DNA of 64,000 nt from Oceanimonas doudoroffii (GCF_002242685.1 NZ_NBIM01000003.1:191636-255635), one strand, 5' to 3'. Counted from the first letter of the stretch, positions 9,783-18,190 are shown. Made by a program: numbers and translations. The notes: generated from the letters alone by a model not told the origin.

Positions 9783-10589
9783 TCAGCGGGCAAAAAAGTG
9801 CTCTACCGGTCCCCGACCCTGGCCGATTTTGAGGCGAGCACCGGCCTCGATGGCGCGCTCGATATAGTGCTTGGCCGAGGCCACCGCCAGCTCCAGCTCC
9901 AGGCCCTGGGCCAGGTAGGACGCCAGGGCACCGGACAGGGTGCAGCCGGTGCCATGGGTGTTGGTGGTGATCACCCTGGGAGTGTCAAAGCAGCGCATGC
10001 CATCGCCATGCAACAGCCAGTCGGGGCTGCGCGGCTCCTGCTGCAAAAAGCCGCCCTTGAGCAGCACCGCCCGGCATTTCAGCTCCTTCAGGGCCGCGAG
10101 CAGCGGCTCGACCTCGCGCAGCGAGGCCGGTACCTGGCGATCGGTCAGGCAGGCCGCTTCCGGCAGGTTGGGGGTGATCACGTCCGCCAGGGGCAACAGC
10201 CGCTGCTTCAGGCTTTGCACCGCCTCCGGGGCCAGCAGCATGTCGCCGTTGGCGCTAACCATCACCGGATCCACCACCAGATGCCGGGGCCGGTATTGTT
10301 CCAGGGCATCGGCCACGGTGTTGATGGTGTCGGCGTCGCCCAGCATGCCCACCTTGACCGCCGCCACCGGCAAATCGCCGAACACGGCATCGAGCTGGGC
10401 GCGAATAATGTCCTGAGGAATGGGGTGCACCGCAGACACGCCACGGGTGTTTTGGGCGGTAATGGCGGTGAGCACCGAACAGGCATAGCCACCGGTGGCG
10501 GAAATGGCCTTGATGTCGGCCTGAACACCGGCACCGCCGCCGCTGTCGGAGCCGGCAATGGAGAGAATAATGGCTTTGCTGCTGTGCAT
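9783..10589 (-). CDS. thiD: Hydroxymethylpyrimidine/phosphomethylpyrimidine kinase ThiD
   Basis: The 268-residue protein of the ribokinase-like fold phosphorylates HMP to HMP-P and HMP-PP in thiamine pyrophosphate synthesis. Visible family motifs are [18 protein letters not shown] near the N-terminus (HMP pocket), [17 protein letters not shown], and the anion-hole [12 protein letters not shown] containing the catalytic-type Asp/Gly region of the family. The length matches the family. It is monocistronic behind a TPP riboswitch, so expression should fall when TPP is sufficient. Confidence 0.95.
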   Translation of the reverse strand: MHSSKAIILSIAGSDSGGGAGVQADIKAISATGGYACSVLTAITAQNTRGVSAVHPIPQDIIRAQLDAVFGDLPVAAVKVGMLGDADTINTVADALEQYRPRHLVVDPVMVSANGDMLLAPEAVQSLKQRLLPLADVITPNLPEAACLTDRQVPASLREVEPLLAALKELKCRAVLLKGGFLQQEPRSPDWLLHGDGMRCFDTPRVITTNTHGTGCTLSGALASYLAQGLELELAVASAKHYIERAIEAGARLKIGQGRGPVEHFFAR

Positions 10590-10620
10590 GTCCTTATGGT
10601 CCTCGTGAGGCGGGGAACCT

Positions 10621-10730
10621 CATCGGACATCTGCCGCCGGTTCCCTACGCCAGTATCAACTGGATCAGGTTCAACGGGTTCGGCGCCTTGCCGTCTCAGC
10701 CTTGCGGCTCCCCGACCAATGGTCCGATGA
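10621..10730 (-). ncRNA. TPP riboswitch (thi box) in thiD leader
   Basis: The minus strand reads GGGGAGCCGCAAGGCTGAGA, then ACCCGTTGAACCTGATC and TGATACTGGCGTAGGGAA. These are the invariant thi-box pyrimidine- and pyrophosphate-sensing elements. The core spans about 10640-10715. An extra 8-bp stem (CATCGGAC at 10621-10628 with GTCCGATG at 10722-10729) closes around the aptamer and may extend P1 or serve the expression platform. It ends about 30 bases before the thiD ATG, which suits control of translation initiation (inference). Confidence 0.95.
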
Positions 10731-10814
10731 TAACCAGCCCTTCCCCCAAATGCCAGCGGAGGCCCTGAACGGTTTTCGGCAGCAAAACTGTAACCTTTTT
10801 ACAAAAAATTAATT

Positions 10815-10824
10815 TTGTATACAA
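10815..10824. promoter_or_regulatory. Palindrome TTGTATACAA in the thiD promoter region
   Basis: This is a perfect 10-bp palindrome in an AT-rich stretch upstream of the riboswitch. The pattern resembles operators of GntR/FadR-type regulators, but it also overlaps plausible promoter elements and may have no regulator. Confidence 0.25.
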
Positions 10825-10848
10825 GTTACAGGGAATTCTGAAACAGGC

Positions 10849-10956
10849 AAAAAAAACGCCTTCAGCAGTCATGCTGAAGGCGGCCTGAGCAGTCACGTAT
10901 CGAATGCACAAATGAAAGTCAGACAGGGATGTCCCTGCCTCTGTACCTGAAGCTAC
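10849..10956 (-). ncRNA. spf: Spot 42 sRNA
   Basis: On the minus strand downstream of polA, the sequence begins GTAGCTTCAGGTACAGAGG. It has a short hairpin (CAGGGACATCCCTG) and ends in a GC-rich stem, GCCTTCAGC/GCTGAAGGC, followed by eight T. E. coli Spot 42 is 109 nt, begins GUAGGGUACAGAGG, has a hairpin at the same place and lies just downstream of polA in the same orientation. The 5' motif, length (about 108 nt), terminator and location all match. Known role: Hfq-dependent repression of catabolic and TCA genes, itself repressed by cAMP-CRP. A TAAAGT -10 candidate overlaps the proposed 5' end, so the start may be up to 9 nt later. Confidence 0.88.
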
Positions 10957-11028
10957 TTTACTCTCGAACCGAGGCCGAGAAAAGCCCCAATCCGTAATTT
11001 TATTTCATTTCTGTTTTTTTACACCAGA

Positions 11029-13764
11029 TCAGTGAGCCTGATCCCAGTTGTCTCCCACCCCGGCTTCCACCAGCAGGGGCACATCCAGGGTGGCCGCCTG
11101 CTGCATCAGTGCACAGATGTTCTCCCGGTAGGCGTCCACCTTGTCTTCACGAATTTCAAACACCAGTTCATCGTGCACCTGCATCAGCATGCGCACTTCG
11201 CCCTCGGGCAACCTGGTCAGCCAGTCACTCACCCGCACCATGGCCTTCTTGATAATGTCGGCGGCGGTACCCTGCATGGGCGCATTGATGGCCGCCCGTT
11301 CGGCGCCCTTGCGCCGAGCGCCGTTTTTGGACTTGATCTCAGGCAGGTAGAGCCGGCGGCCGAACAGGGTGGATACATAGCCACGCTCGCTGGCCTGCTC
11401 CCGCGTGTCTTCCATGTAGCGCAGCACGCCCGGATAGCGCTCGAAGTAGATGTTCATATAGTCCTGAGCCTCGTTACGGCCAATGCCCAGCTGACGCGCC
11501 AGGCCAAAGGCGCTCATGCCGTAGATCAGGCCAAAGTTGATGGCCTTGGCCCGGCGACGCTGCTCGGTGCTGACCTCATCCACCGGCACGCCAAATACCT
11601 CGGCGGCGGTGGCACGGTGAATGTCCTGGCCATGGGCAAAGGCATCGAGCAACCCCTTGTCCTGAGACAGGTGCGCCATGATGCGCAGCTCAATCTGGGA
11701 GTAGTCCGCCGCCACCAGCTTGTAGCCGGGCTCGGCCACAAAGGCCTGACGAATGCGGCGACCTTCGGTGGTGCGAATGGGAATGTTCTGCAGGTTGGGA
11801 TCCGACGACGACAACCGCCCGGTGGCGGTGTTGGCCTGATGATAGGAGGTATGAATGCGGCCGCTGTGCTCGTTGACCATTTGCGGCAGCTTGTCGGTAT
11901 AGGTGGACTTGAGCTTGCTCAGGGCCCGGTATTCCATCAGCAGTTTGGGCAGGGGGTAATCCAGCGCCAGCTCCTGCAGCACTTCCTCGGCGGTGGACGG
12001 CGCGCCCTTGGGGGTTTTCTTGATCACCGGCAGTTCCAGCTTGGTGAACAGGATCTCACCCAGCTGCTTGGTGGAGCTCAGGTTGAAGGGCTCGCCGGCA
12101 AGCTCATGGGCTTCCAGCTCCAGCTCCTTGAGTCGTTTGGCGATCTCGTCGCTCTGGGTGGCCAGCAGCTTGCCGTCGATGCGCACGCCGGTGTATTCCA
12201 TGCTGGCCAGAATCGGCACCAGGGGCAGCTCGATGTCGTTGAATACGCTTTGCAGGTCGGGCTCGGCGGCCAGTTTTTCCGCCAGGTGGTGGTGCAGCCG
12301 CAGAGTAATGTCGGCGTCTTCCGCCGCATAGGGGCCGGCCTGCTCCAGGGGGATCTGGTTAAAGGTCAGCTGCTTGGCACCCTTGCCGGCGATAGATTCA
12401 AACGACGTGGTGGTGTGATTGAGAAAGAACGCCGCCATGCTGTCCATGTCGTGCCGGGTCTGCACCGAATTCAGCGCGTAGGACTCCAGCATGGTGTCGA
12501 GCAGGGCGCCTTTCAGCTCTATGCCGTGGTTTTTCAGCACGTTAATGTCGTACTTGAGGTTTTGCCCCAGCTTGATGCGGCTGTCGTCTTCCAGCAGCGG
12601 CTTGAGCGCCCCCAGCACGGCCTCTTCACTGAGTTGTTCGGGCGCATCCAGGTAGTCGTGGCCAAACGGCACATAGGCGGCCTGGCCCGCTTCCACCGCG
12701 AATGACACGCCGACCACTCGGGCATCCCGGTAATTGAGGCTGGTGGTTTCGGTATCAAAGGCGAACAGCGGCGCGGCCTTGAGCCGGGCGATCCATTCGT
12801 CCAGTTGCGCCTGCTCGGTGATCGTCTGATAGTCGGTTGCCAGCGCCGGGGCAGCCGGTGCCTGTTCCTGCTCGTCGCCGGAATCCAGCTCGGCCAGCAG
12901 GTTGCGGAATTCAAATTCCTGATACAGGGCGCGCAGGGCCTCTACATTCGGCTCCGCCTGTTGCAGCTCGGCCGGGCCCACCTGCAGCGCCACATCGGTC
13001 TTGATGGTGGCCAGGGTGTAGGACAGCCGCACCTGTTCCTCATGCTCGGCAAACTTGGCGGCAAAGGACTTGGATCCGCGAAAGCCCAGCTCGGCGATTT
13101 TGTCGGTATGGGCGGCAATGTCGTCGATGGAGCCCAGCCCCTGCAGCAGCGCCAGCGCGGTCTTCTCGCCCACGCCGGGCATGCCGGGAATGTTGTCGAC
13201 CTTGTCCCCCACCAGCGCCAGCAGATCGATGATCAACTCCGGCGGCACGCCGAACTTTTCCACCACGCCGTCCCGATCGAGAAAGCTGTTTTTCATGGTG
13301 TCCATCAGCAGCACATGATTCGACACCAGCTGGGCCATGTCCTTGTCGCCGGTGCTGATCACCACGTCCAGCTGCTGCTCGGTGGCCTGCCGGGCCAGGG
13401 TGCCGATGACGTCGTCTGCCTCTACCCCTTCCTCGATCAGCAACGGCAGCCCCATGGCGCGAATAATGTCGTGAATGGGCTTAATCTGTTCGCGCAGATC
13501 GTCGGGCATGGACGGCCGCTGGGCCTTGTATTCCGGATAGATGTCATCACGAAAGGTCTTGCCCTTGGCATCGAACACCACCGCCACACGAGACTCGGGA
13601 AACTGTTTGTGCAGGCTGCGCAGCATGTTGGTGACCACACGAATGGCACCGGTGGGGCGACCATCGCTGGTGCGCAGATCCGCCTGCTGAGAGGCGAAAT
13701 AGGCACGATAGAGGTAGGAAGATCCATCGACCAGGATCAGGGGTTTGGCAGGAATGGCAACCAT
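11029..13764 (-). CDS. polA: DNA polymerase I
   Basis: The 911-residue protein has an N-terminal 5'-3' exonuclease ([44 protein letters not shown]), a proofreading exonuclease with an intact FDTETTSL motif near residue 335, and a polymerase domain with motif [20 protein letters not shown], an O-helix ([15 protein letters not shown]) and motif [10 protein letters not shown]. It acts in gap filling, Okazaki fragment maturation and repair. The start at 13764 fits the family ([16 protein letters not shown]); an in-frame extension of 20 residues upstream is not conserved. Spot 42 follows downstream. Confidence 0.97.
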   Translation of the reverse strand: MVAIPAKPLILVDGSSYLYRAYFASQQADLRTSDGRPTGAIRVVTNMLRSLHKQFPESRVAVVFDAKGKTFRDDIYPEYKAQRPSMPDDLREQIKPIHDIIRAMGLPLLIEEGVEADDVIGTLARQATEQQLDVVISTGDKDMAQLVSNHVLLMDTMKNSFLDRDGVVEKFGVPPELIIDLLALVGDKVDNIPGMPGVGEKTALALLQGLGSIDDIAAHTDKIAELGFRGSKSFAAKFAEHEEQVRLSYTLATIKTDVALQVGPAELQQAEPNVEALRALYQEFEFRNLLAELDSGDEQEQAPAAPALATDYQTITEQAQLDEWIARLKAAPLFAFDTETTSLNYRDARVVGVSFAVEAGQAAYVPFGHDYLDAPEQLSEEAVLGALKPLLEDDSRIKLGQNLKYDINVLKNHGIELKGALLDTMLESYALNSVQTRHDMDSMAAFFLNHTTTSFESIAGKGAKQLTFNQIPLEQAGPYAAEDADITLRLHHHLAEKLAAEPDLQSVFNDIELPLVPILASMEYTGVRIDGKLLATQSDEIAKRLKELELEAHELAGEPFNLSSTKQLGEILFTKLELPVIKKTPKGAPSTAEEVLQELALDYPLPKLLMEYRALSKLKSTYTDKLPQMVNEHSGRIHTSYHQANTATGRLSSSDPNLQNIPIRTTEGRRIRQAFVAEPGYKLVAADYSQIELRIMAHLSQDKGLLDAFAHGQDIHRATAAEVFGVPVDEVSTEQRRRAKAINFGLIYGMSAFGLARQLGIGRNEAQDYMNIYFERYPGVLRYMEDTREQASERGYVSTLFGRRLYLPEIKSKNGARRKGAERAAINAPMQGTAADIIKKAMVRVSDWLTRLPEGEVRMLMQVHDELVFEIREDKVDAYRENICALMQQAATLDVPLLVEAGVGDNWDQAH

Positions 13765-14078
13765 GGCGTCTTTCTCGTTGATACGTTGGCCGCTAGCATG
13801 CCACAGCGGGCCGCCGGACTCCACGCCGGCGCCGGATCCTGCCTGTGGATAACTCTGTGGAGGCAGGATCCGAAACAGATCCGAAAAATAAAAACAAAAC
13901 CTTTAGGATCAAAAGCTTACATTTTGATCTCACGGCTTGATAAGGGATCGGAGAATGTGGAAAATCGACAGACAAGGCAATGTGCACAATTATTAACCGG
14001 ATTAATGCTAGCACAGTTTTGCCCGGTCAAGGCGACCTGAATCACAAAGTCCGACTCGTTCAACCAAAGGAGAGCGAA
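13765..14078. other. polA/elbB divergent intergenic region
   Basis: These 314 bases contain divergent promoters and the long hairpin described separately at 13833-13872. For elbB, a TTAATGCTAGC stretch near 14003 could contain the -10, and AAAGGAGAG is the ribosome site. No coding frame with family support is visible. Confidence 0.5.
13833..13872. repeat. 12-bp perfect inverted repeat with a DnaA-box sequence in the loop
   Basis: CGGATCCTGCCT and AGGCAGGATCCG flank a 16-nt loop. The loop edge contains TGTGGATAA, the exact complement of the DnaA box TTATCCACA, followed by a second TGTGG. It lies between polA and elbB. It lacks a U-tract and cannot be a standard terminator for either divergent gene. 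The function is unknown. Confidence 0.55.
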
Positions 14079-14726
14079 ATGAAAAAAGTTGCCGTAATTC
14101 TGAGCGGCTGTGGCGTATACGACGGCGCGGAAATTCACGAGGCCGTGCTGTGCCTGCTGCACCTGGCCCGCAACGGTGCCCGCTACCAGTGCTTTGCCCC
14201 GGATCAACCCCAGCACCATGTGATCGATCACCGCACCGGCGAGGAAATCGGCGAGCGGCGCAACGTGCTGACCGAAGCCGCCCGCATCGCCCGGGGCGAC
14301 ATTCAGCCCCTGAGCGAGCTGAACGCCGACGACTTTGACGCCCTGCTGCTGCCCGGCGGCTTTGGCGCCGCCAAAAACCTGTGCAATTTCGCCTTTGAGG
14401 GCGACGCCTGTGACGTCAACCACGAAGTGCTGGCCGCCTGCCGGGCCTTTGCCAAGGCCCGCAAGCCCGCCGGCTATTGCTGCATTGCCCCCGTGCTGAT
14501 GCCCCGGGTCTACCCGGCCGGGGTCAAGGGCACCATAGGCACAGACGCCGCCGTGGCCGAGGCCTTTGCCGCCATGGGCGGCGAGCACATCGGCTGCGCC
14601 GTGACCGACGTGGTGGAAGACGCGCATTATCAAGTGATTTCCACTCCCGCCTATATGCTGGCCCAAAGCATTACCGAGGCCGACACCGGCATTGGCAAAC
14701 TGGTCAAGCGACTACTGGAAATGTAA
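14079..14726 (+). CDS. elbB: Isoprenoid biosynthesis glyoxalase ElbB
   Basis: The 215-residue DJ-1/PfpI superfamily protein begins KKVAVILSGCGVYDGAEIHE and has LLLPGGFGAAKNLCNFAFEG and YCCIAPVLMPRVYP around the nucleophile region, all characteristic of ElbB/YhbL (E. coli 217 residues). A glyoxalase activity is reported for the family; the link to isoprenoid synthesis is indirect. The start at 14079 has AAAGGAGAG nine bases upstream. An upstream in-frame ATG at 13980 is rejected because the extra 33 residues are not family-like. Confidence 0.93.
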   Translation: MKKVAVILSGCGVYDGAEIHEAVLCLLHLARNGARYQCFAPDQPQHHVIDHRTGEEIGERRNVLTEAARIARGDIQPLSELNADDFDALLLPGGFGAAKNLCNFAFEGDACDVNHEVLAACRAFAKARKPAGYCCIAPVLMPRVYPAGVKGTIGTDAAVAEAFAAMGGEHIGCAVTDVVEDAHYQVISTPAYMLAQSITEADTGIGKLVKRLLEM

Positions 14727-14768
14727 ATTCAACGAAGCATGACTGAGCGCAGCAGCTCAAACACGGAT

Positions 14769-14883
14769 AAAAAAAGGGCCGGCATTAAGCCGGCCTAAAA
14801 ACTCTGGAAGCAATGTGAGCAATGTCGTGCCTTCGCAAGCTGCCTGTGCCCTACGTCTGAATGGGAGGCTGTGTTCGGAAAGC
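14769..14883 (-). ncRNA. ryhB: RyhB iron-responsive sRNA
   Basis: The minus strand carries GCACGACATTGCTCACATT followed by GCTTCCAG, identical to the conserved target-pairing core of enterobacterial RyhB. The 3' end is a rho-independent terminator (GGCCGGC TTAAT GCCGGCC then seven T). The promoter has TTGCAA, a 17-bp spacer and TATCGT at 14895-14890, overlapped by a Fur box. The predicted transcript is about 115 nt, starting near 14883. RyhB is known to repress iron-using proteins such as SdhCDAB, aconitase and FeSOD when iron is short. A spurious protein frame covers it on the same strand. Confidence 0.93.
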
Positions 14884-14887
14884 AAGG

Positions 14888-14905
14888 TAACGATAATCGT
14901 TATCA
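14888..14905 (-). promoter_or_regulatory. Fur box over the ryhB promoter
   Basis: TAACGATAATCGTTATCA contains overlapping palindromes of GATAAT hexamers, the Fur consensus arrangement. It covers the ryhB -10 and spacer, so Fur-Fe(II) should block ryhB. It is too far from the plus-strand gene at 15004 to be assigned to it with confidence. Confidence 0.9.
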
Positions 14906-15003
14906 TTTGTTCTTGCAACCCCTTTTTATCCCTTTCGAGCATTTTTTGCTCCCTGCCTTTGCCGCCCCCTTGGCTACACTGAGAAAAAACTGCGGAGTAC
15001 ACC

Positions 15004-15585
15004 ATGAACAAGCACTGGTTATGGGCCGGACTGTTGTTGCCGGGCCTGCTGCTGGCCGATGATGCCGAAATTCGGCGGGCCATAGAGGAAGGCACCCGTG
15101 CCTACGAGGCCGGGGAATGGTCTCAGGCCGCTTCCCAATTCGATTATGCCGCTACCCTGGTACGCCAGCTGCAGGCCGGCCAGCTGGGTGAACTGTTTCC
15201 CGCCCCCCTGCCCGGCTGGCAGGCGGAAGACGCCGATACCCAGGCCGCCTCAGCAACGCTCTTTGGCGGTGGCATTCACGCCTCGCGCCAGTACCACAAG
15301 GACAATGCCCGGCTGGAAATGACCATCGCCAAGAATTCCCCCCTGCTGCAGACCATGGCCATGCTGTTTACCAATCCCAGCATGGCCACCATGAGCGGCT
15401 ACAAGGTGCGCCGCATCAATGGCCAGAGCGCCATGGTCAAGGAGGAAGGAGACAGCAAGGAACTGATGATGCTGGTGGCCAACACCACCCTGGTGCAGCT
15501 GAGCGGCCGCGGCAGCGAGCTGGCCATGGCGGATCTGGAGGCCTACGCCGGTGCGCTGGACGTGAACGCCCTGTCGGCGCTGTGA
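15004..15585 (+). CDS. Uncharacterised exported protein
   Basis: The 193-residue protein starts with a short signal peptide (MNKHWLWAGLLLPGLLLADD, cleavage after LLA likely). A helical segment EEGTRAYEAGEWSQAASQFDYAA resembles a single TPR-like unit. The C-terminal half has an alternating hydrophobic pattern (ASRQYHKDNARLEMTI; MSGYKVRRINGQSAMV) that suggests a beta-rich domain. GGAG lies seven bases before the ATG. It is flanked by ryhB on the left and a tandem-repeat hairpin on the right, so it is probably monocistronic. I do not recognise the family; location in the periplasm is inferred. Confidence 0.7.
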   Translation: MNKHWLWAGLLLPGLLLADDAEIRRAIEEGTRAYEAGEWSQAASQFDYAATLVRQLQAGQLGELFPAPLPGWQAEDADTQAASATLFGGGIHASRQYHKDNARLEMTIAKNSPLLQTMAMLFTNPSMATMSGYKVRRINGQSAMVKEEGDSKELMMLVANTTLVQLSGRGSELAMADLEAYAGALDVNALSAL

Positions 15586-15590
15586 CAGTT

Positions 15591-15661
15591 TGTGAGGAGT
15601 GAGGGGTGAGGCGTGAACTCCAATGAGACAACACCTCTCTCTTCTCTCCTCACCCCTCACC
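15591..15661. repeat. Tandem GTGAGGx heptamers forming a 13-bp inverted repeat
   Basis: On the left are consecutive units GTGAGGA, GTGAGGG, GTGAGGC and GTGAACT. The arm GTGAGGGGTGAGG (15599-15611) is perfectly complementary to CCTCACCCCTCAC (15648-15660). It sits between convergent genes, so it may terminate both, but it has no U-tract. It looks like a dispersed intergenic repeat, although only one copy occurs here. Confidence 0.6.
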
Positions 15662-16321
15662 TCAGTTACTGGTTTGCAGGGCGGCCTGTTCGTCGCCCAG
15701 CACCTTGCGGCTCAGGTACTTGAGCAGCAGGCCGTAGGCGGGCACGAACAGGCCCAGGCTGAACACCAGCTTGAAACCGTAGTCCACCCAGGCGATTTCC
15801 ACCCAGTGCTCGGCCATAAAGGGATCCGGCGAGCGCCAGAACGCCAGGCTGAAAAACGCCAGGGTATCGATAAGGTTGCCGAAAATGGTGGAGCAGGTGG
15901 GCGCCACCCACCAGGCGCGCACCTGACGCAGCCGGTTGAACACCGACACATCCATGATCTGCCCCAGCACATAGGCCATAAAGCTGGCCAGGGCGATGCG
16001 GGCCACGAACAGGTTGAACTCCGCCAGTGCCCCCAGGCCCTGATAGCTTGCCTCAAAAAACAGCACCGACAGCACATAGGAGCTGGCCAGGGCCGGCAAC
16101 ATCACCGCGAAAATAATGCGCCGGGCCAGCCCGGCGCCAAAGATACGCACCGTCAGATCCGTGGCCAGATAAATAAAGGGAAAACTGAGCGCGCCCCAGG
16201 TGGTATGAAAACCAAACAGGGTAAAGGGCAGCTGCACCAGGTAGTTGCTGGCGGCGATCACCGCGATATGAAACAGCGACAGCCGAATCAGCGCGGTGCG
16301 ATATTGAGAGGCAGAAATCAT
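15662..16321 (-). CDS. yhhQ: Queuosine precursor (preQ0/preQ1) transporter YhhQ
   Basis: The 219-residue inner-membrane protein has about six helices and the YhhQ/VUT signatures SFPFIYLATDLTVRIFG, GQIMDVSVFNRLRQ and APTCSTIFGNLIDTLAFF (E. coli 221 residues). The family salvages 7-deazaguanine precursors for tRNA queuosine. A preQ1-I riboswitch directly covers its ribosome site, which independently supports the assignment. It ends beside a repeat hairpin, convergent with the exported-protein gene. Confidence 0.93.
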   Translation of the reverse strand: MISASQYRTALIRLSLFHIAVIAASNYLVQLPFTLFGFHTTWGALSFPFIYLATDLTVRIFGAGLARRIIFAVMLPALASSYVLSVLFFEASYQGLGALAEFNLFVARIALASFMAYVLGQIMDVSVFNRLRQVRAWWVAPTCSTIFGNLIDTLAFFSLAFWRSPDPFMAEHWVEIAWVDYGFKLVFSLGLFVPAYGLLLKYLSRKVLGDEQAALQTSN

Positions 16322-16327
16322 CCGATA

Positions 16328-16360
16328 CCTTTTTGATTAATGGGGTCAGGGAACCCATTC
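16328..16360 (-). ncRNA. preQ1-I riboswitch in yhhQ leader
   Basis: The minus strand reads AATGGG, TTCCCTGAC, CCCATT, then an A-rich tail AATCAAAAAGG, six bases before the yhhQ ATG. AATGGG/CCCATT forms P1. CCU in the loop can pair with AGG of the tail to make the P2 pseudoknot, which sequesters the Shine-Dalgarno sequence. This is the compact class I preQ1 architecture, and yhhQ is a known regulon member of that class. Binding should shut off translation of the transporter. Confidence 0.82.
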
Positions 16361-16432
16361 CGGACAGAACACACGACAAGCGGTTTATTTATTCACCAAC
16401 CGGAATGCGAAGTGCGGCATTCTAGTCGTTTT

Positions 16433-16732
16433 TTAATCATTTGTCTTTATTTGAAGTGAATTTCCGGCTTGCGTCCGGTTCCACTGCTCGGTCAGCCAGG
16501 CGACCGTGGCCTCATCCTGCCCACCCAGGGGCTGCAGCCAGGCGCAGTCGGCGTAATGCTGAAAACACACCAACAACCGGCTGCCTTCAAAGTCCACCAG
16601 CCACTGGTGGTAGTCGGCGCCGGCTTCCCGCTCCAGCACGGTCAGCTCCAGCTCCTGAGCCAGCTCGGCGGCCCAGTCGGGAAAGGTGTCGATGGTCAGG
16701 GGGAATTCACTTTTTAATGGCGTCATGGTCAT
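16433..16732 (-). CDS. Small uncharacterised protein (possibly DUF3630)
   Basis: The 99-residue soluble acidic protein has a Trp-rich centre (FPDWAAELAQELELTV; YHQWLVDFEGSRLLVCFQHY; ADCAWLQPLGG). It looks like a small alpha/beta domain. Its ATG overlaps the selO stop (ATGA), so it is translated with selO. I associate the pattern loosely with DUF3630-type gammaproteobacterial proteins, but this is not certain and no function is known. Confidence 0.6.
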   Translation of the reverse strand: MTMTPLKSEFPLTIDTFPDWAAELAQELELTVLEREAGADYHQWLVDFEGSRLLVCFQHYADCAWLQPLGGQDEATVAWLTEQWNRTQAGNSLQIKTND

Positions 16733-18162
16733 GAACTACAGGAAACACAAAGGGATGCCGCCCACTCGGGGGCCGGCTCGGCATAATCATTAAACTCGGG
16801 CTGCTCGTCAAAGGGCCGTGCCAGCAGCCGCAGCAGGGTATCGGCCTCGGCCATGTCGCCCTGCTCGGCCCGCTCTATCGCGCGCTGTGCCAGATGGTTA
16901 CGCAGCACATACTTGGGGTTGATGGCGTCCATCCGTGCCCGGCGCTCGGCCTGAGTACCGCCTTCAAGGGCCAGCCGGGCCCGGTAGCGGGCAAACCAGT
17001 CATGCCAGGCCTCGGGCTTCGCCAGCAGGGCGATAAGGCTTGCCGGCGGCTCGCCTTCGGCTTCAAGCAGGGCCAGCCTGCGAAACCAGCAGCTGTAATC
17101 CACCCGGTGCTCGGCCATCAGGCCGAACATGTCGCGGAACAGCGCCGGATCGCCTTCATGCCACTGCTCAAGGCCCAGTTTTTGCCGCATCAGCTCGGAA
17201 TAGGCGGTCAGCAGCCGGTGTTCGTATTGCCCCAGCGACGCTTGCAGCACGTCCAGCTCGATATGTCCCGACAGCGCCTGGGCCAGCCGTTGCAGGTTCC
17301 ACAACCCTACCGCCGGCTGCTGATCGTAGGCGTAACGGCCGGCAGGGTCGGAATGATTGCAGATATGACCGGGATCATAGGCATCGAGAAAACCGTAAGG
17401 GCCATAATCCAGGGTCAGGCCCAGCATCGACATGTTATCGGTGTTCATCACTCCGTGGCAAAAACCGACCGCCTGCCACTGGGCAATCAGCTCGGCGGTG
17501 CGGGTAACCACCCGGTCAAACAGGGCGCCATAGTCCTGGGGCTGCTGTTTCAGCTCCGGCCACTGGGTGTCTATCAGGTAGTCCAGCAGGGCGGGAATGT
17601 GCTCGGGCTGGCCGCTGTAATAGAAATATTCAAAGTGGCCAAAGCGCAGGTGGCTGAGGGCGGCCCGCAGCAGGGCGGCGCCGGGCTCGACCTGCTCCCG
17701 GTAAACCGGTTCGTCACTGCCCACCAGGCACAGCGCGCGCGTGGTGGGAATATGCAGATGGTACAGGGCTTCCGAGGCCAGGTATTCCCTCAGCGACGAG
17801 CGCAACACGGCACGACCGTCGCCAAAGCGCGAATAGGGGGTCTTGCCGGCGCCCTTGAGGTGCAGATCCCAACGGGTGCCGCCCGGGGTCACTACCTCCC
17901 CCAGCAGCAGGGCACGACCATCCCCCAGCCGCGGGCTGAAGCCGCCGAACTGATGACCGGCATAGACCTGGGCAAAGGGCGTCATTTCCGGCGGCAACCG
18001 CTGACCGCTGGTAATGTCCAGCCACTGACGCTCCTCGAGTGAAATGCCCAGTTCGCCGGCAAGGTCATGATTGATGAGCAATAACCGGGGAGAATGAAGC
18101 GGGGTCGGCGCTACCGGTGTTCCAGCCCATGTGAAACTTGCATACTGATTATCTAATTGCAC
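16729..18162 (-). CDS. selO: Protein adenylyltransferase SelO (YdiU)
   Basis: The 477-residue pseudokinase-fold enzyme transfers AMP to hydroxyl side chains of redox-related proteins. It shows the SelO motifs FAQVYAGHQFGGFSPRLGDG, LHLKGAGKTPYSRFGDGRAV, CHGVMNTDNMS and DYGPYGFLDAYDP. It ends in VSCSS, where the C-terminal Cys replaces the selenocysteine of some homologues (the codon here is TGT, not TGA). The length matches E. coli YdiU. The downstream small gene overlaps by four bases. Confidence 0.95.
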   Translation of the reverse strand: MQLDNQYASFTWAGTPVAPTPLHSPRLLLINHDLAGELGISLEERQWLDITSGQRLPPEMTPFAQVYAGHQFGGFSPRLGDGRALLLGEVVTPGGTRWDLHLKGAGKTPYSRFGDGRAVLRSSLREYLASEALYHLHIPTTRALCLVGSDEPVYREQVEPGAALLRAALSHLRFGHFEYFYYSGQPEHIPALLDYLIDTQWPELKQQPQDYGALFDRVVTRTAELIAQWQAVGFCHGVMNTDNMSMLGLTLDYGPYGFLDAYDPGHICNHSDPAGRYAYDQQPAVGLWNLQRLAQALSGHIELDVLQASLGQYEHRLLTAYSELMRQKLGLEQWHEGDPALFRDMFGLMAEHRVDYSCWFRRLALLEAEGEPPASLIALLAKPEAWHDWFARYRARLALEGGTQAERRARMDAINPKYVLRNHLAQRAIERAEQGDMAEADTLLRLLARPFDEQPEFNDYAEPAPEWAASLCVSCSS

Positions 18163-18190
18163 ATTATCACCCTGAAGCCCGCCTATGGGT

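Noticed and set aside
9711-10730. 339-residue plus-strand frame
   Set aside because: It is antisense to thiD and the TPP riboswitch; GC-rich codons make long shadow frames in this genome.
11032-12705. 557-residue plus-strand frame
   Set aside because: It is entirely antisense to polA and His/Gln/Gly-rich, the typical shadow composition here.
14757-15095. 112-residue minus-strand reading frame
   Set aside because: It spans the ryhB sRNA, Fur box and promoter and has no family resemblance; the signals there are those of an RNA gene.
16729-16760. Selenocysteine at the SelO C-terminus
   Set aside because: The codon for the conserved residue is TGT; TGA occurs only as the final stop, so this is the Cys form.
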